Source: CAYRFF01 sp964436125 (lineage in GTDB: Bacteria; Bacteroidota; Bacteroidia; Chitinophagales; Saprospiraceae). Taken from it: 52,359 nt of DNA. How positions within the stretch are numbered: the first letter of the stretch is position 1; every line of letters begins with the position of its first letter. Below, piece after piece: positions 1-8,122 of this stretch. The translations under genes were made by a program, and so were the position numbers. The stretch spans positions 1 to 52,359 of the forward strand of contig CAYTBT010000022.1 of the NCBI GenBank assembly GCA_964436125.1, read 5' to 3'. Under the pieces are notes generated by a model, which did not search any database, was not told where the DNA came from, and was given only the letters and a program-made list of their open reading frames with translations.

Positions 1-161
1 CCTGTCCGAGGCTCTTCTCTTACTACGATTCCGAGCCAAATTCTTGCGCGAGCCCGGTGGAATACTGCTTGCAGTATGACCTGTGGTCATATTCCACAGG
101 GCGAGCCCTTGTCTTCTGTGGCTTTTGCACTTCCTTTTGCATTTCTATTGCATTGTTTGGG
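1..161 (-). mobile_element. MITE-like element, copy 1 (partial, carries 45-bp insert)
   Basis: Reverse-strand copy of a short non-autonomous element that recurs at 29659-29831 and 51306-51531. The terminal repeat is complete at the right (ends in TTTGGG at 161). The copy diverges from the other two left of about position 22 and may be cut by the window edge. Positions 56-100 hold a 45-bp palindromic insert flanked by the 8-bp direct repeat GCGAGCCC (48-55 and 101-108); the copy at 29659 lacks it. No protein is encoded. Confidence 0.7.
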
Positions 162-256
162 TATGTATGAGCCTAGGAGATGGAGAAAGCATTTGCCGAA
201 AGGCAATAAATCCATAGGAAAATGCTAAATTCACAGCTCAATTTAATTAAAAAGAT

Positions 257-1207
257 ATGGGAAGATATACAATTGTTATTCATGGAGGAGCCGGCACGAT
301 ATTGCGGGAAAAAATGAGTGCTGAAAAGGAGAAAAGATACAGGACGGCGCTTGAGAATGCCCTTGATAAGGGATATACGTTGCTTGAGGCAGGTGAATCT
401 GCAATGGATGCCGTGGAAAAGGCGGTAAATGAACTGGAAGATTCACCTTTATTCAATGCAGGAAAAGGGAGCGTGTTTACACATGAAGGAAAACATGAGA
501 TGGATGCCGCAATGATGGATGGTGCGACGAGAAAGGCCGGTGCGGTTTCATTGATTACAGGGGTGAAAAATCCGATTTCCCTTGCCCGTGATGTATTAAC
601 GAAAAGTGGACATGTCTTTCTCGCAGGAAAAGGGGCTATGGACTTTGCAAGAGAGCTCGGCTATGAAATGAAGGAGCCGGCATATTTCTACGATGAATAT
701 CGACATAAACAATGGCTCGCCATTAAGGATACAAAGAGATTTGAGCTGGATCACAGCCGATTGCATGATAATAAATTCGGTACTGTAGGCGCCGTGGCAT
801 GCGATAAAGATGGGAATATCGCCGCGGCAACCTCCACGGGCGGACTTACTAATAAGCACTGGGGCAGAATAGGAGATAGTCCGATTATCGGTGCCGGAAC
901 TTATGCATATAATAAGACTTGTGCGATAAGTTGTACCGGAACCGGCGAATACTTTATACGCGGTGTCGTTGCCTATGATGTTTCCTGCTTGATGGAGTAT
1001 AAAGGAATGTCATTAAAAGAAGCGGCCGATGAAGTGATCCATAAACGCGTAATTGAGCTCGGTGGTGATGGCGGACTGATCGGCGTTGATGCGGCAGGAA
1101 ATATCGCGCTTCCTTTTAATACAGATGGCATGTATCGCGGATATAGAACTTCTGAAGTGGGCGAGGACATGACAAAGCTTAAAGAAGTGAAAATATACAA
1201 GGAGTAA
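257..1207 (+). CDS. iaaA: isoaspartyl peptidase / L-asparaginase (Ntn hydrolase)
   Basis: Plant-type asparaginase family enzyme, expected to hydrolyse beta-aspartyl dipeptides (and asparagine) in the cytosol; no signal peptide is seen. The 316 residues are normal length. An N-terminal IVIHGGAG strand opens the alpha chain, NAGKGSVF lies near residue 67, and the autocleavage site is FGTVGAVA with Thr176 as the expected nucleophile of the beta chain. STGGLTNK and GTGEYFIR downstream line the active site in this family. ATG start after an A-rich leader. Cyanophycinase (2773-3651) and cyanophycin synthetase (3762-6404) lie nearby, so its likely job is splitting the beta-Asp-Arg dipeptides released by cyanophycinase. 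Family is certain; the cyanophycin role is inferred from context. Confidence 0.9.
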   Translation: MGRYTIVIHGGAGTILREKMSAEKEKRYRTALENALDKGYTLLEAGESAMDAVEKAVNELEDSPLFNAGKGSVFTHEGKHEMDAAMMDGATRKAGAVSLITGVKNPISLARDVLTKSGHVFLAGKGAMDFARELGYEMKEPAYFYDEYRHKQWLAIKDTKRFELDHSRLHDNKFGTVGAVACDKDGNIAAATSTGGLTNKHWGRIGDSPIIGAGTYAYNKTCAISCTGTGEYFIRGVVAYDVSCLMEYKGMSLKEAADEVIHKRVIELGGDGGLIGVDAAGNIALPFNTDGMYRGYRTSEVGEDMTKLKEVKIYKE

Positions 1208-1230
1208 GCTGAGCAGATAAGATCGGGAGG

Positions 1231-1250
1231 CTCGCCTGCGAGAGATTTTT
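1231..1250 (+). terminator. possible intrinsic terminator after iaaA
   Basis: A 5-bp stem CTCGC/GCGAG with a CT loop (1231-1242) is followed by five T at 1246-1250, 23 bp after the iaaA stop. The stem is short, so this is tentative. Confidence 0.4.
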
Positions 1251-1378
1251 GCCTTAAATTCTTAATTAAGTATGAAGTATTTTGTTATATTTGAGTATAG
1301 AGGGCTTTTTTACATAGAATAAGGAAGCCATTTGTTTGTAGAAAATGAGATATAATTACACACTTAAATTACTTGAAT

Positions 1379-2488
1379 ATGAAGAACCTCTTACAACTTT
1401 TTATACTTATCAGCATGCCTGTGTTTATGTATGCACAGAGTAGTGTCTTGATTACAGAAATTGCGGATCCATCTGGTTCTGGTAATCATCAGTATAGATT
1501 ACTTGAAATCTGTAACCGTGGTACTACAGATGTAGATGTATCGGGATGGAAGCTATTAAAATATGCAAATGGACATCCAACGGCAGGCGCAGAAAAAACT
1601 ATTCCTACTACTACTATTTTAACGCCAGGGAAATGCTATGTTTATACTACGGCACCTTCCGGTTATTATGATCTCAATAATTGTATTGGTGCGGTCGAAA
1701 ATACTAATGTAGTGAATTTTAATGGCGATGATGTATTAGAGTTACAAGATGCAGCTGGAAATAGGATTGATATATTCGGTATTATCGGTGTAGATTGAAG
1801 TGGAAAAGACTGGGAATATGACGCTGATATTGTTACAAGGGCAAGTGGTATTACACAGTCAAATCCCACCTTTGATATCCATGAATGGACGGTGTTAATT
1901 AATGGTACTACTACAGATGTAACGCCTTGTGTCGATCAGCCATTTCAAGATCCATTACCTGTAAACTGGGTTTCATTTACTGCTGAAGCAAGCGATAAGG
2001 GAATAAATCTAGTCTGGGAAACATCGGAGGAAATAAATAACGATTATTTTCTTGTACAACGTTCTCTTGACGGTGTTTCATGGTCAACTTTAAGCCGTGT
2101 AGCTTCGGTGGGGACTACCGGACATTTACGTGCTCCCAATATGTATAACTATTCCGATGAAACGGCAATACCCGGAAAGAACTATTATAGGATTATGCAA
2201 GTAGATATAGATGGAGCATACAGCTATAGTATTGTACAATCAGCTTATATGAGAGGAAATACTGCGTCGGAACTTGTCTTGTATCCCAATCCCGTTTCCC
2301 ATACCTTATATATAGGTGGTGATCAAGAGATTCTTTCTACGGAAGTGCTTAATATGAATGGTTCGGTTATGTTGAAAAGTACCGGAAATACAAGGAAGAT
2401 AAACATAGAATCTATGCCGATGGGAGTGTATTACTTGAAAATTATTACGGATAATGGAGCTGTGATGAAGAAATTTGTCAAGAGCTAG
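1379..2488 (+). pseudogene. type IX-secreted lamin-tail-domain protein, interrupted by in-frame TGA
   Basis: One reading frame encodes a secreted protein broken by a TGA at 1796-1798. The first part has a signal peptide (MKNLLQLF..., cleavage likely after MYAQ) and a lamin-tail domain (ITEIADPSG, LLEICNRG, VDVSGWKL, GDDVLELQ). Translation stops after IIGVD, and the same frame resumes at once with SGKDWEYDAD. Lamin-tail proteins normally have a glycine there (GVDG.G), so GGA to TGA is the simplest change. The second part has a fibronectin-like segment (VNWVSFTAE, LVWETSEEINNDYF) and a type IX sorting domain (VLYPNPV, MGVYYLKI, KKFVKS). ATG 1379 is preferred over an upstream TTG. The frame is otherwise intact, so the mutation is recent or suppressed. 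The protein would be exported to the cell surface. Confidence 0.8.
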
Positions 2489-2510
2489 ACCCTTATTCAT
2501 ATAGATGGAG

Positions 2511-2557
2511 GAATAAAACAAGCCCCAAGAGCTTTGCTCTTGGGGCTTGTTTTATTC
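2511..2557. terminator. bidirectional intrinsic terminator
   Basis: Perfect 22-bp inverted repeat with a TTT loop; GC-rich core AAGCCCCAAGAGC, with A-run and T-run on either side. It sits between the converging sorting-domain gene (ends 2488) and cyanophycinase gene (ends 2773). Confidence 0.9.
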
Positions 2558-2772
2558 ACTTTAAAGAATCGGTGCCATTAGTAAGAGGGGAATAGAATTG
2601 TATGGGATAGTATTATTGCTTATTCCATGCCCTTGTTTTAGGAAACAAGCTCAGCTGAGGGATGGAGATAAATTTTTTACTTAATCCTTATGACTTAGGA
2701 CATCTCGATGCCGCTCAGCATAGCACTCAGGGTATTGCTTACTGTTGAGGAGGAGAAGCTTTTACTTCCGTT

Positions 2773-3651
2773 TTACGAGATGGTTTCCTTCTTTTGCTTG
2801 GCGGGATTACTTATCGCAATCTTGAATTCCTTGCCGAGCTTTATCGTATCACCTGATGCGAGGATATGTGTTTTTAGATTGGTAATAGACATGGGAGCAC
2901 CATCTTTAAGGACAGACTCGTTATTATGTGTCAAATTCCTTGCGTCGAGCAGAACCATCATACCGGAACCGATAACTTCACAATCTCTGCCATTCTTAAT
3001 GACCAGACCGGTGTCTTCGGCTAGTCCTATGCCGATAAGATGTGGAAACTTGGCCACGGCTTCAGTCAGACGACCAAATCTACGTCGCTGAATGAAATGA
3101 GAGTCTATGATTAACTTGGGATTAAAGCCCATACCTTTCCCCATGCGCACGGCTCCTTTAATAAATACCTCTTCATATCCTCCGCCGGCTATCATTTCTT
3201 CACTCATGCACATGGCGCCGGCACTCGTTCCGGCAAGGACAAAATCCTTGTTCCTGTAACTATCTTTAATAATACTCTCGAGAATAGTTCCACTTATATG
3301 TTCGACAATACGGGATTGGTCACCACCGGAAAACATAACACAATCTGCCTCAGTCATTAGCTTGAGAAATTCCGGTTTGTCCGCATCTTCCTTGCTTCTG
3401 ATATCAAATACTTCCAGGTCCGTACAGCCCAATTTCCCAAAAGCCTCCAGATAAATCTCGCTTACTTCAATGGGAATACTCGATGCCGTGGGAATTATAA
3501 TAATCTTGGCATCCTTTCCTCCGCTTTCTTTTACTACGCGAGATAATATGCCTTCTTGGATATATTCAAGCGTATATTTCTCGTTTTTGTCCTTTTCGTT
3601 TCCTTTATCTTCATTTCCCCCGATGGGAATGAGTGTTCCTTTGATTGCCAT
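2773..3651 (-). CDS. cphB: cyanophycinase (peptidase family S51)
   Basis: Serine exopeptidase that degrades cyanophycin (multi-L-arginyl-poly-L-aspartate) to beta-Asp-Arg dipeptides. At 292 residues it has the S51 features: IIIIPTASS near residue 50, VMFSGGDQSR near 110, the nucleophile elbow AGTSAGAM with Ser143, then IDSHFIQRRRFGRL and IGLAEDTGLVI. Some family members are extracellular, but no signal peptide is seen here, so it probably acts on intracellular granules. It is divergent from cyanophycin synthetase across a 110-bp gap, which points to coordinated control. The start is the ATG next to the palindrome at 3662-3675. Its 3' end meets the terminator at 2511-2557. Confidence 0.93.
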   Translation of the reverse strand: MAIKGTLIPIGGNEDKGNEKDKNEKYTLEYIQEGILSRVVKESGGKDAKIIIIPTASSIPIEVSEIYLEAFGKLGCTDLEVFDIRSKEDADKPEFLKLMTEADCVMFSGGDQSRIVEHISGTILESIIKDSYRNKDFVLAGTSAGAMCMSEEMIAGGGYEEVFIKGAVRMGKGMGFNPKLIIDSHFIQRRRFGRLTEAVAKFPHLIGIGLAEDTGLVIKNGRDCEVIGSGMMVLLDARNLTHNNESVLKDGAPMSITNLKTHILASGDTIKLGKEFKIAISNPAKQKKETIS

Positions 3652-3661
3652 AAACTAAATT

Positions 3662-3675
3662 TTTGCGGTCGCAAA
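3662..3675. promoter_or_regulatory. palindrome in the cphB/cphA divergent promoter region
   Basis: TTTGCG-GT-CGCAAA is a perfect 6-bp-arm inverted repeat 11 bp upstream of the cphB start. On the minus strand it overlaps TACATTTG, which fits a Bacteroidota -7 box. It could be an operator controlling cphB; no regulator gene is in view. Confidence 0.35.
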
Positions 3676-3703
3676 TGTAAGACAAATGTTTTAATTATTA
3701 AGT

Positions 3704-3734
3704 TTTAATAATTCTTCAATGTTTATTAGATTTG
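3704..3734 (+). promoter_or_regulatory. candidate cphA promoter
   Basis: TAGATTTG (3727-3734) matches the Bacteroidota -7 consensus TAnnTTTG. TTTA lies 19 bp upstream where TTTG is expected. The cphA ATG follows 27 bp later. The -33 match is imperfect. Confidence 0.45.
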
Positions 3735-3761
3735 GAGGATACCTAATTTAAATTTCCGGTT

Positions 3762-6404
3762 ATGCAGATAAGAAGAATAAACGCAATGAGAGGACCAAAC
3801 TACTGGTCCGTACGACGTACAAAGTTAATAGTCATGGTATTGGATATAGGAGAAATGGAAGAGTATCCATCCGATAAAATTGACGGATTTTATGAACGCT
3901 TGACTTCGATGTTTCCTTCGATGTATAGCCACAGGTGCTCCGTCGGTAAACCGGGTGGATTTTTTCAGCGCGTGAAAGATGGTACTTGGATGGGGCACAT
4001 TATTGAGCATATAGCCCTTGAAATCCAGACACTTGCCGGAATGGATACGGGATTTGGCAGGACAAGGGGATACGGTGAAAAGGGTGTTTATAATGTTGTT
4101 TTCAGCTATATCGTTGAACAGGTGGGACGGTATGCGGCCAAGGCTGCTGTGGATATATGTCAGGCGCTTATCGATGGCGATGATTACGAGCTTGAACATG
4201 ATATCCAGCGGATGCGAGAAATCCGTGAACGATATCGCCTGGGACCCAGCACGGGATCAATAATATCGGAGGCAGAAAGACGTGGAATACCGTGGATACG
4301 CCTTAATCAATATTCACTCTGTCAGCTTGGTTATGGCACCAATCAAAAACGGATTCAAGCTACCGTTACCAATGAAACAAGCAATATCGGTGTTGAACTT
4401 GCCTGCGATAAAGAAGATACTAAATATCTCCTTGAACAATCTGAAGTCCCAGTACCCAGAGGTGATCTCATCACAAGGGAAAAAAGTTTAAAATCGGCAT
4501 GCGAGTATGTCGGATTTCCACTTGTGGTAAAGCCTATCAGCGGTAATCACGGTCGGGGAATTACCGTGAATGTGAAGAATTACGATGATGCTCTACAAGC
4601 ATTTAAGGAAGCCAAGGAGGTTTCACGGAGAATAATTATCGAAAAATATATTGAAGGTGATGATTATCGTTTACTCGTTATCAACAATACATTTGTCGCC
4701 GGTGCCAAGCGCACGCCCGCACACGTCATCGGTGATGGTGAATCCACAATCAGAGAACTCGTAGATAAGGTAAATGAAGACCCACGGAGAGGTTATGGCC
4801 ACGAGAAAATACTTACGCAGATAAATATAAACAGCCTTACCAAGTCTATTATCGCTGCCAAGGGATATACCGAGGATTCCGTTTTGCCGAAAGGCGAGAT
4901 GCTCATTTTAAAAGACACTGCCAATCTCAGTACAGGTGGAACGGCCGAAGATGTTACGGATATCGTCCACCCTTCCAATGTCGCTATGGTTGAGCGTATT
5001 TCCAAGATTATCGACCTGGATATATGCGGCGTGGATATTATGACCAGTGATATCAGCAAGCCACTTGAAGAAACCGGTGGCGCAGTGCTTGAAGTGAACG
5101 CAGGACCTGGATTCAGAATGCACCTCGCACCTACGGTGGGATTGCCGAGAAATGTGGCAGCCCCCGTCGTCGATAAGCTCTATCCACATGGCGATACAGG
5201 TCGTATCCCTATTGTAGCTGTCACAGGAACCAATGGCAAGACCACGACTACGCGCCTCATCGCTCACATGGCCAAGATGAAAGGCTATCGCGTCGGTTAT
5301 ACAACGAGCGATGGAGTCTATATTCAGAACAAATTACTTATGAAAGGTGATTGCACAGGACCGGTAAGCGCAGAATTTGTCCTGAAAGACCCCACGGTGA
5401 ACTTTGCTGTACTGGAATGTGCACGAGGCGGCCTCTTGCGTGCCGGCCTTGGATTTAAACGGTGTGAAGTCGGAATCGTCACCAATGTATCCGGTGATCA
5501 CCTCGGTTTAAAGGGGATTAATACCATTGAACAACTCGCCAAGGTCAAAGGCGTAATCCCGGAGACTGTCTTGCCCAATGGCTACGCCATCCTCAATGCA
5601 GACGATGATCTCGTTTATGATATGCGGAGAAATATCGATAGTAATCTCGCCCTGTTTTCTATGGATGAGAACAATCCACGCGTAAAAGCACTGCAGAAAC
5701 TCGGCGGTATTACTGCTGTGTATGAAAATGGATATGTCACCCTGTGTCATGGCGTGTGGAAAATGCGCATCATGCGCGTGGAAGACATCCCATTGACATT
5801 CGGAGGAAAGGCCGAATTTATGATTCAGAATATCTTGCCGGCTATTATTGCCGCAGATGTGCAGGAAATTTCTGTCGATGACATGAAAATGGCATTGCAG
5901 ACCTTTATCCCTTCCTCAGCACAGACTCCCGGACGGATGAACCTGTTTAACTTTGAAAACTTCGATGTCTTGGTGGACTTTGCACATAATCCGGCTGGAA
6001 TGCGCGCATTGAAAAATTTCACTGACAATGTCGAGGCATCATCCAAGGTAGGTGTAATCTCAGGTGTCGGTGATCGCCGGGATGAAGATACCCGTGAGAT
6101 AGGCAGCATTGCCGCTGCAATGTTTGACAAAATTATTATCAGGCAGGATAAAAACCTCAGAGGAAAGTCTGAGGAGGAGCTGATTAATCTGCTCAAGGAA
6201 GGGATTGATAAGTCCGGCGAGGATGTTGAGATAAGGATTATTCCATCCGAGAAAGAGGCGATTACTTATGCTATAAATAATGCGCAGAAAAATTCACTTA
6301 TCGTCTTGTGTAGCGACGTCATTCCCGATGCACTGGAGCTCGTGAAGAACTTCAAGGAGCAGGAAAATAATGGCAAAGGGGAATTTGCAACTGCGGCTGA
6401 GTAA
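3762..6404 (+). CDS. cphA: cyanophycin synthetase
   Basis: ATP-dependent, non-ribosomal polymerase that adds aspartate to the backbone and arginine to its side chains. The 880 residues are full length and show the three-part family layout: an N-terminal domain (about 1-165), an ATP-grasp module (about 215-470; FPLVVKPISGNHGRGI near 247, VLEVNAGPGFRMH near 443), and a Mur-ligase module with P-loop VTGTNGKTTTT near 487, LECARGGLLRAGLGF, TNVSGDHLG and FAHNPAGM near 740. Both active modules keep their key motifs, so it should be functional. The protein is cytosolic. It is divergent from cyanophycinase; together with the isoaspartyl peptidase the locus can make and recycle this nitrogen reserve. 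The N-terminal start is the first ATG after a good -7 box. Confidence 0.95.
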   Translation: MQIRRINAMRGPNYWSVRRTKLIVMVLDIGEMEEYPSDKIDGFYERLTSMFPSMYSHRCSVGKPGGFFQRVKDGTWMGHIIEHIALEIQTLAGMDTGFGRTRGYGEKGVYNVVFSYIVEQVGRYAAKAAVDICQALIDGDDYELEHDIQRMREIRERYRLGPSTGSIISEAERRGIPWIRLNQYSLCQLGYGTNQKRIQATVTNETSNIGVELACDKEDTKYLLEQSEVPVPRGDLITREKSLKSACEYVGFPLVVKPISGNHGRGITVNVKNYDDALQAFKEAKEVSRRIIIEKYIEGDDYRLLVINNTFVAGAKRTPAHVIGDGESTIRELVDKVNEDPRRGYGHEKILTQININSLTKSIIAAKGYTEDSVLPKGEMLILKDTANLSTGGTAEDVTDIVHPSNVAMVERISKIIDLDICGVDIMTSDISKPLEETGGAVLEVNAGPGFRMHLAPTVGLPRNVAAPVVDKLYPHGDTGRIPIVAVTGTNGKTTTTRLIAHMAKMKGYRVGYTTSDGVYIQNKLLMKGDCTGPVSAEFVLKDPTVNFAVLECARGGLLRAGLGFKRCEVGIVTNVSGDHLGLKGINTIEQLAKVKGVIPETVLPNGYAILNADDDLVYDMRRNIDSNLALFSMDENNPRVKALQKLGGITAVYENGYVTLCHGVWKMRIMRVEDIPLTFGGKAEFMIQNILPAIIAADVQEISVDDMKMALQTFIPSSAQTPGRMNLFNFENFDVLVDFAHNPAGMRALKNFTDNVEASSKVGVISGVGDRRDEDTREIGSIAAAMFDKIIIRQDKNLRGKSEEELINLLKEGIDKSGEDVEIRIIPSEKEAITYAINNAQKNSLIVLCSDVIPDALELVKNFKEQENNGKGEFATAAE

Positions 6405-6730
6405 ACTTTTATAGAATTTATTTCTTCTCCTATGCCTCTGCCTTTCGGCAAATGATGGGCAGGTAAAGATCATAAACATTGCTTGATTTTATTAAGCGTG
6501 ATACAGGAAAACTATGTCCGAGTATAGCCTAGAACTCTATGGCAATGGATAGCCTATTTCTGCCTCTAGTGTAAGCGTGTCTTCAGTCATGACTCACACG
6601 CATAAACGTACTGACGACTGTATAACGATTAAGGGTAAAAACTGAAATCCCACTCTCACACTTAAATCGCGGAAATGAAACTTACAGAATGTCTTCCTTG
6701 TTAAAATATGGAAAGAACAACAAGAACTTT
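6405..6730. other. non-coding stretch between cphA and hepT
   Basis: No convincing gene. It contains one copy of the recurrent TTTGCCGAAAGG motif (minus strand, 6441-6452). The antisense ORFs here are short and overlap the end of cphA. Confidence 0.5.
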
Positions 6731-7132
6731 ATGGCAGATAATGCGGAAATCCGATGGAAGCAAAGGTATAGCAACCTTGATAATGCATTGACCTTTTTGG
6801 AAGAATCCATAAAGCAAGGATCACACTCTCAGTTGGAGAAAGCAGGTATTATTCAATCATTTGAATTTACCTTTGAACTTGCATGGAAAACGATGAAAGA
6901 TTTCCTCAATGAAAAAGGGCTTAATGCCCTATATCCACGGGACGTCATTAAAGAAGCATTTCAGAACGATTTAGTTCAAGATGGAGAGAAATGGCTTGAT
7001 ATGTTGGAAAGCCGTAACCTGATGAGTCATACATATAAAAGTGATGATTCAGAAAAAGTCTATGAAAAGATAGTAAATGAATATACCGGTATTCTTAATG
7101 AATTGGCAACACGCTTAAAACAAAACCTATGA
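6731..7132 (+). CDS. hepT: HepT-like HEPN RNase toxin
   Basis: Nucleotidyltransferase-substrate-binding (HI0074-like) HEPN protein. From the ATG at 6731 it begins MADNAEIRWKQRYSNL, a typical family N-terminus; the frame also has an upstream ATG at 6689 that I consider unlikely. The C-terminal half has ESRNLMSHTY, an exact RX4HXY motif, the HEPN catalytic site plus the tyrosine that the partner adenylylates in characterised HepT/MntA pairs. Length (133 residues) is normal. Its stop overlaps the start of the nucleotidyltransferase (ATGA at 7129-7132), so the two are translationally coupled. Predicted action: RNA cleavage when not AMPylated. Substrate unknown. Confidence 0.85.
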   Translation: MADNAEIRWKQRYSNLDNALTFLEESIKQGSHSQLEKAGIIQSFEFTFELAWKTMKDFLNEKGLNALYPRDVIKEAFQNDLVQDGEKWLDMLESRNLMSHTYKSDDSEKVYEKIVNEYTGILNELATRLKQNL

Positions 7133-7470
7133 AAACCTACGGTATTTCAACGAAGACATTTGAGCTTTTACTGGAAACTTTTAATCAATACGAGGAAATA
7201 GAGAAAGTGTTTCTATTCGGAAGCAGAGCTGTCGGAACACAGAGAAACGGAAGCGACATCGATATCGCCATCAAAGGAGAAAACATAAACTCCGACCTCA
7301 TTTACAATTTGAAAATTACATTTAATGGCCGGCTCCCCATACCATATAAAGTTGATGTAGTTTCTTACGACTCACTCAACCATGAAAAACTCAATAAAGA
7401 AATATCAAGAAAGAGCAAACTCATTTATTCTAGAGATAAAAGTATTGAAACTGAAACAGTACAGTCCTGA
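7129..7470 (+). CDS. mntA: MntA-like minimal nucleotidyltransferase antitoxin
   Basis: Small nucleotidyltransferase of the DNA polymerase beta fold, 113 residues. FLFGSRAVGTQRNGSDIDIAI near residue 32 is an exact GSX10DXD motif, which binds metal and nucleotide. In known type VII toxin-antitoxin systems this protein neutralises HepT by adding AMP to the tyrosine of RX4HXY. It overlaps hepT by 4 bp. The last residues (about SIETETVQS) look unconserved and run towards the repeat island that starts near 7500. Confidence 0.85.
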   Translation: MKTYGISTKTFELLLETFNQYEEIEKVFLFGSRAVGTQRNGSDIDIAIKGENINSDLIYNLKITFNGRLPIPYKVDVVSYDSLNHEKLNKEISRKSKLIYSRDKSIETETVQS

Positions 7471-7571
7471 TAATTTTCTAAGGAATGATTCAGCTGATCT
7501 CTCCAACAAAAGCAGGCTCACCAATCCTGTGATGCCTACGAGTATATTAACAATAGCAGAGATGTCTCGTA

Positions 7572-7638
7572 GGTTCGCACGGTGGTTCCTGAGCCCTTCG
7601 ACAGGCTAGGAACCACTTGCCGAAGGGCCGTGCGAACC
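7572..7638. repeat. three-way-junction palindrome
   Basis: Outer 11-bp stem GGTTCGCACGG (7572-7582) with CCGTGCGAACC (7628-7638). It encloses hairpin 1 (7583-7615: TGGTTCCT/AGGAACCA plus AGCC/GGCT, one bulged G) and hairpin 2 (7616-7625: CTT-GCCG-AAG). Only two bases are unpaired at the junction. The core GAGCCCTTCGACAGGCT resembles a hairpin common in unrelated bacterial genomes. Confidence 0.75.
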
Positions 7639-7908
7639 GAAAAAACAAACATCCGGCTCACCAACCGCGTCCGCCTCTGGCGGATCCTTCTGAACGCGAA
7701 TAACGTGACACAGGATCGGTAAGCCGTAGTTGTGCAATGTGCGCGGGCAGATGTAACGCCTACAGCGTCAGTAAACATTGCCGAGCCGAATAGAGTTCCC
7801 CAAAGGGCTGAAAGCCCGACATAGCAAAGCCCCAGGTGGAGCAAAGCGGAACCTGGGGTACATTTCACAATAGATAATAAGGGCTGTAAGTCCGGCACAT
7901 TTTCCGTT

Positions 7909-7941
7909 AACCTATGAGGTTTTCGGAAACCTCATAGGTTT
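7909..7941. repeat. palindrome unit, variant with compensatory change
   Basis: Long near-perfect palindrome; sister copies at 47861-47892, 50949-50980 and 52317-52348. The sisters read CCTGTGAGG/CCTCACAGG, and this copy reads CCTATGAGG/CCTCATAGG, so both arms changed together and pairing is kept. Confidence 0.85.
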
Positions 7942-8122
7942 CGCCCGTTTGTAGGTTTGCCGCTGTAAACCGATAAACATTACAATTAAAACCGACCCTA
8001 CAATAAGTTACGACCAAGGCGTTACCGATTACCCGTTACCTCCTCGAGCGCCAGCGAGCCTTTACCTACCTCATATAGTCAGCGCCGCACGAGTTACGAG
8101 TCACCAGTCACCAGTCACTAGC

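Larger units (their letters stand above)
7471..8122. repeat. repeat island 1 with palindromic units
   Basis: No gene. It contains a strong branched hairpin at 7572-7638, a block at 7665-7728 that recurs near 52117 (TCCGCCtctGGCGGA hairpin then GACACAGGATCGGTAAGCC), and a long unit at about 7801-7975 that recurs near 12036 and 50834. That unit has the hairpins GGGCTgaaAGCCC and CCCCAGGT/ACCTGGGG and ends in the palindrome at 7909-7941. The minus-strand ORF at 7536-7898 is an artefact of the repeat. Confidence 0.8.

Noticed and set aside
7536..7898. 120-residue minus-strand ORF
   Set aside because: It reads repeat island 1. The peptide CTPGSALLHLGLC reappears in another repeat-derived ORF (11874-12101) as CTPGFASLHLGLC, which shows it is an artefact of the CCCCAGGT repeat.
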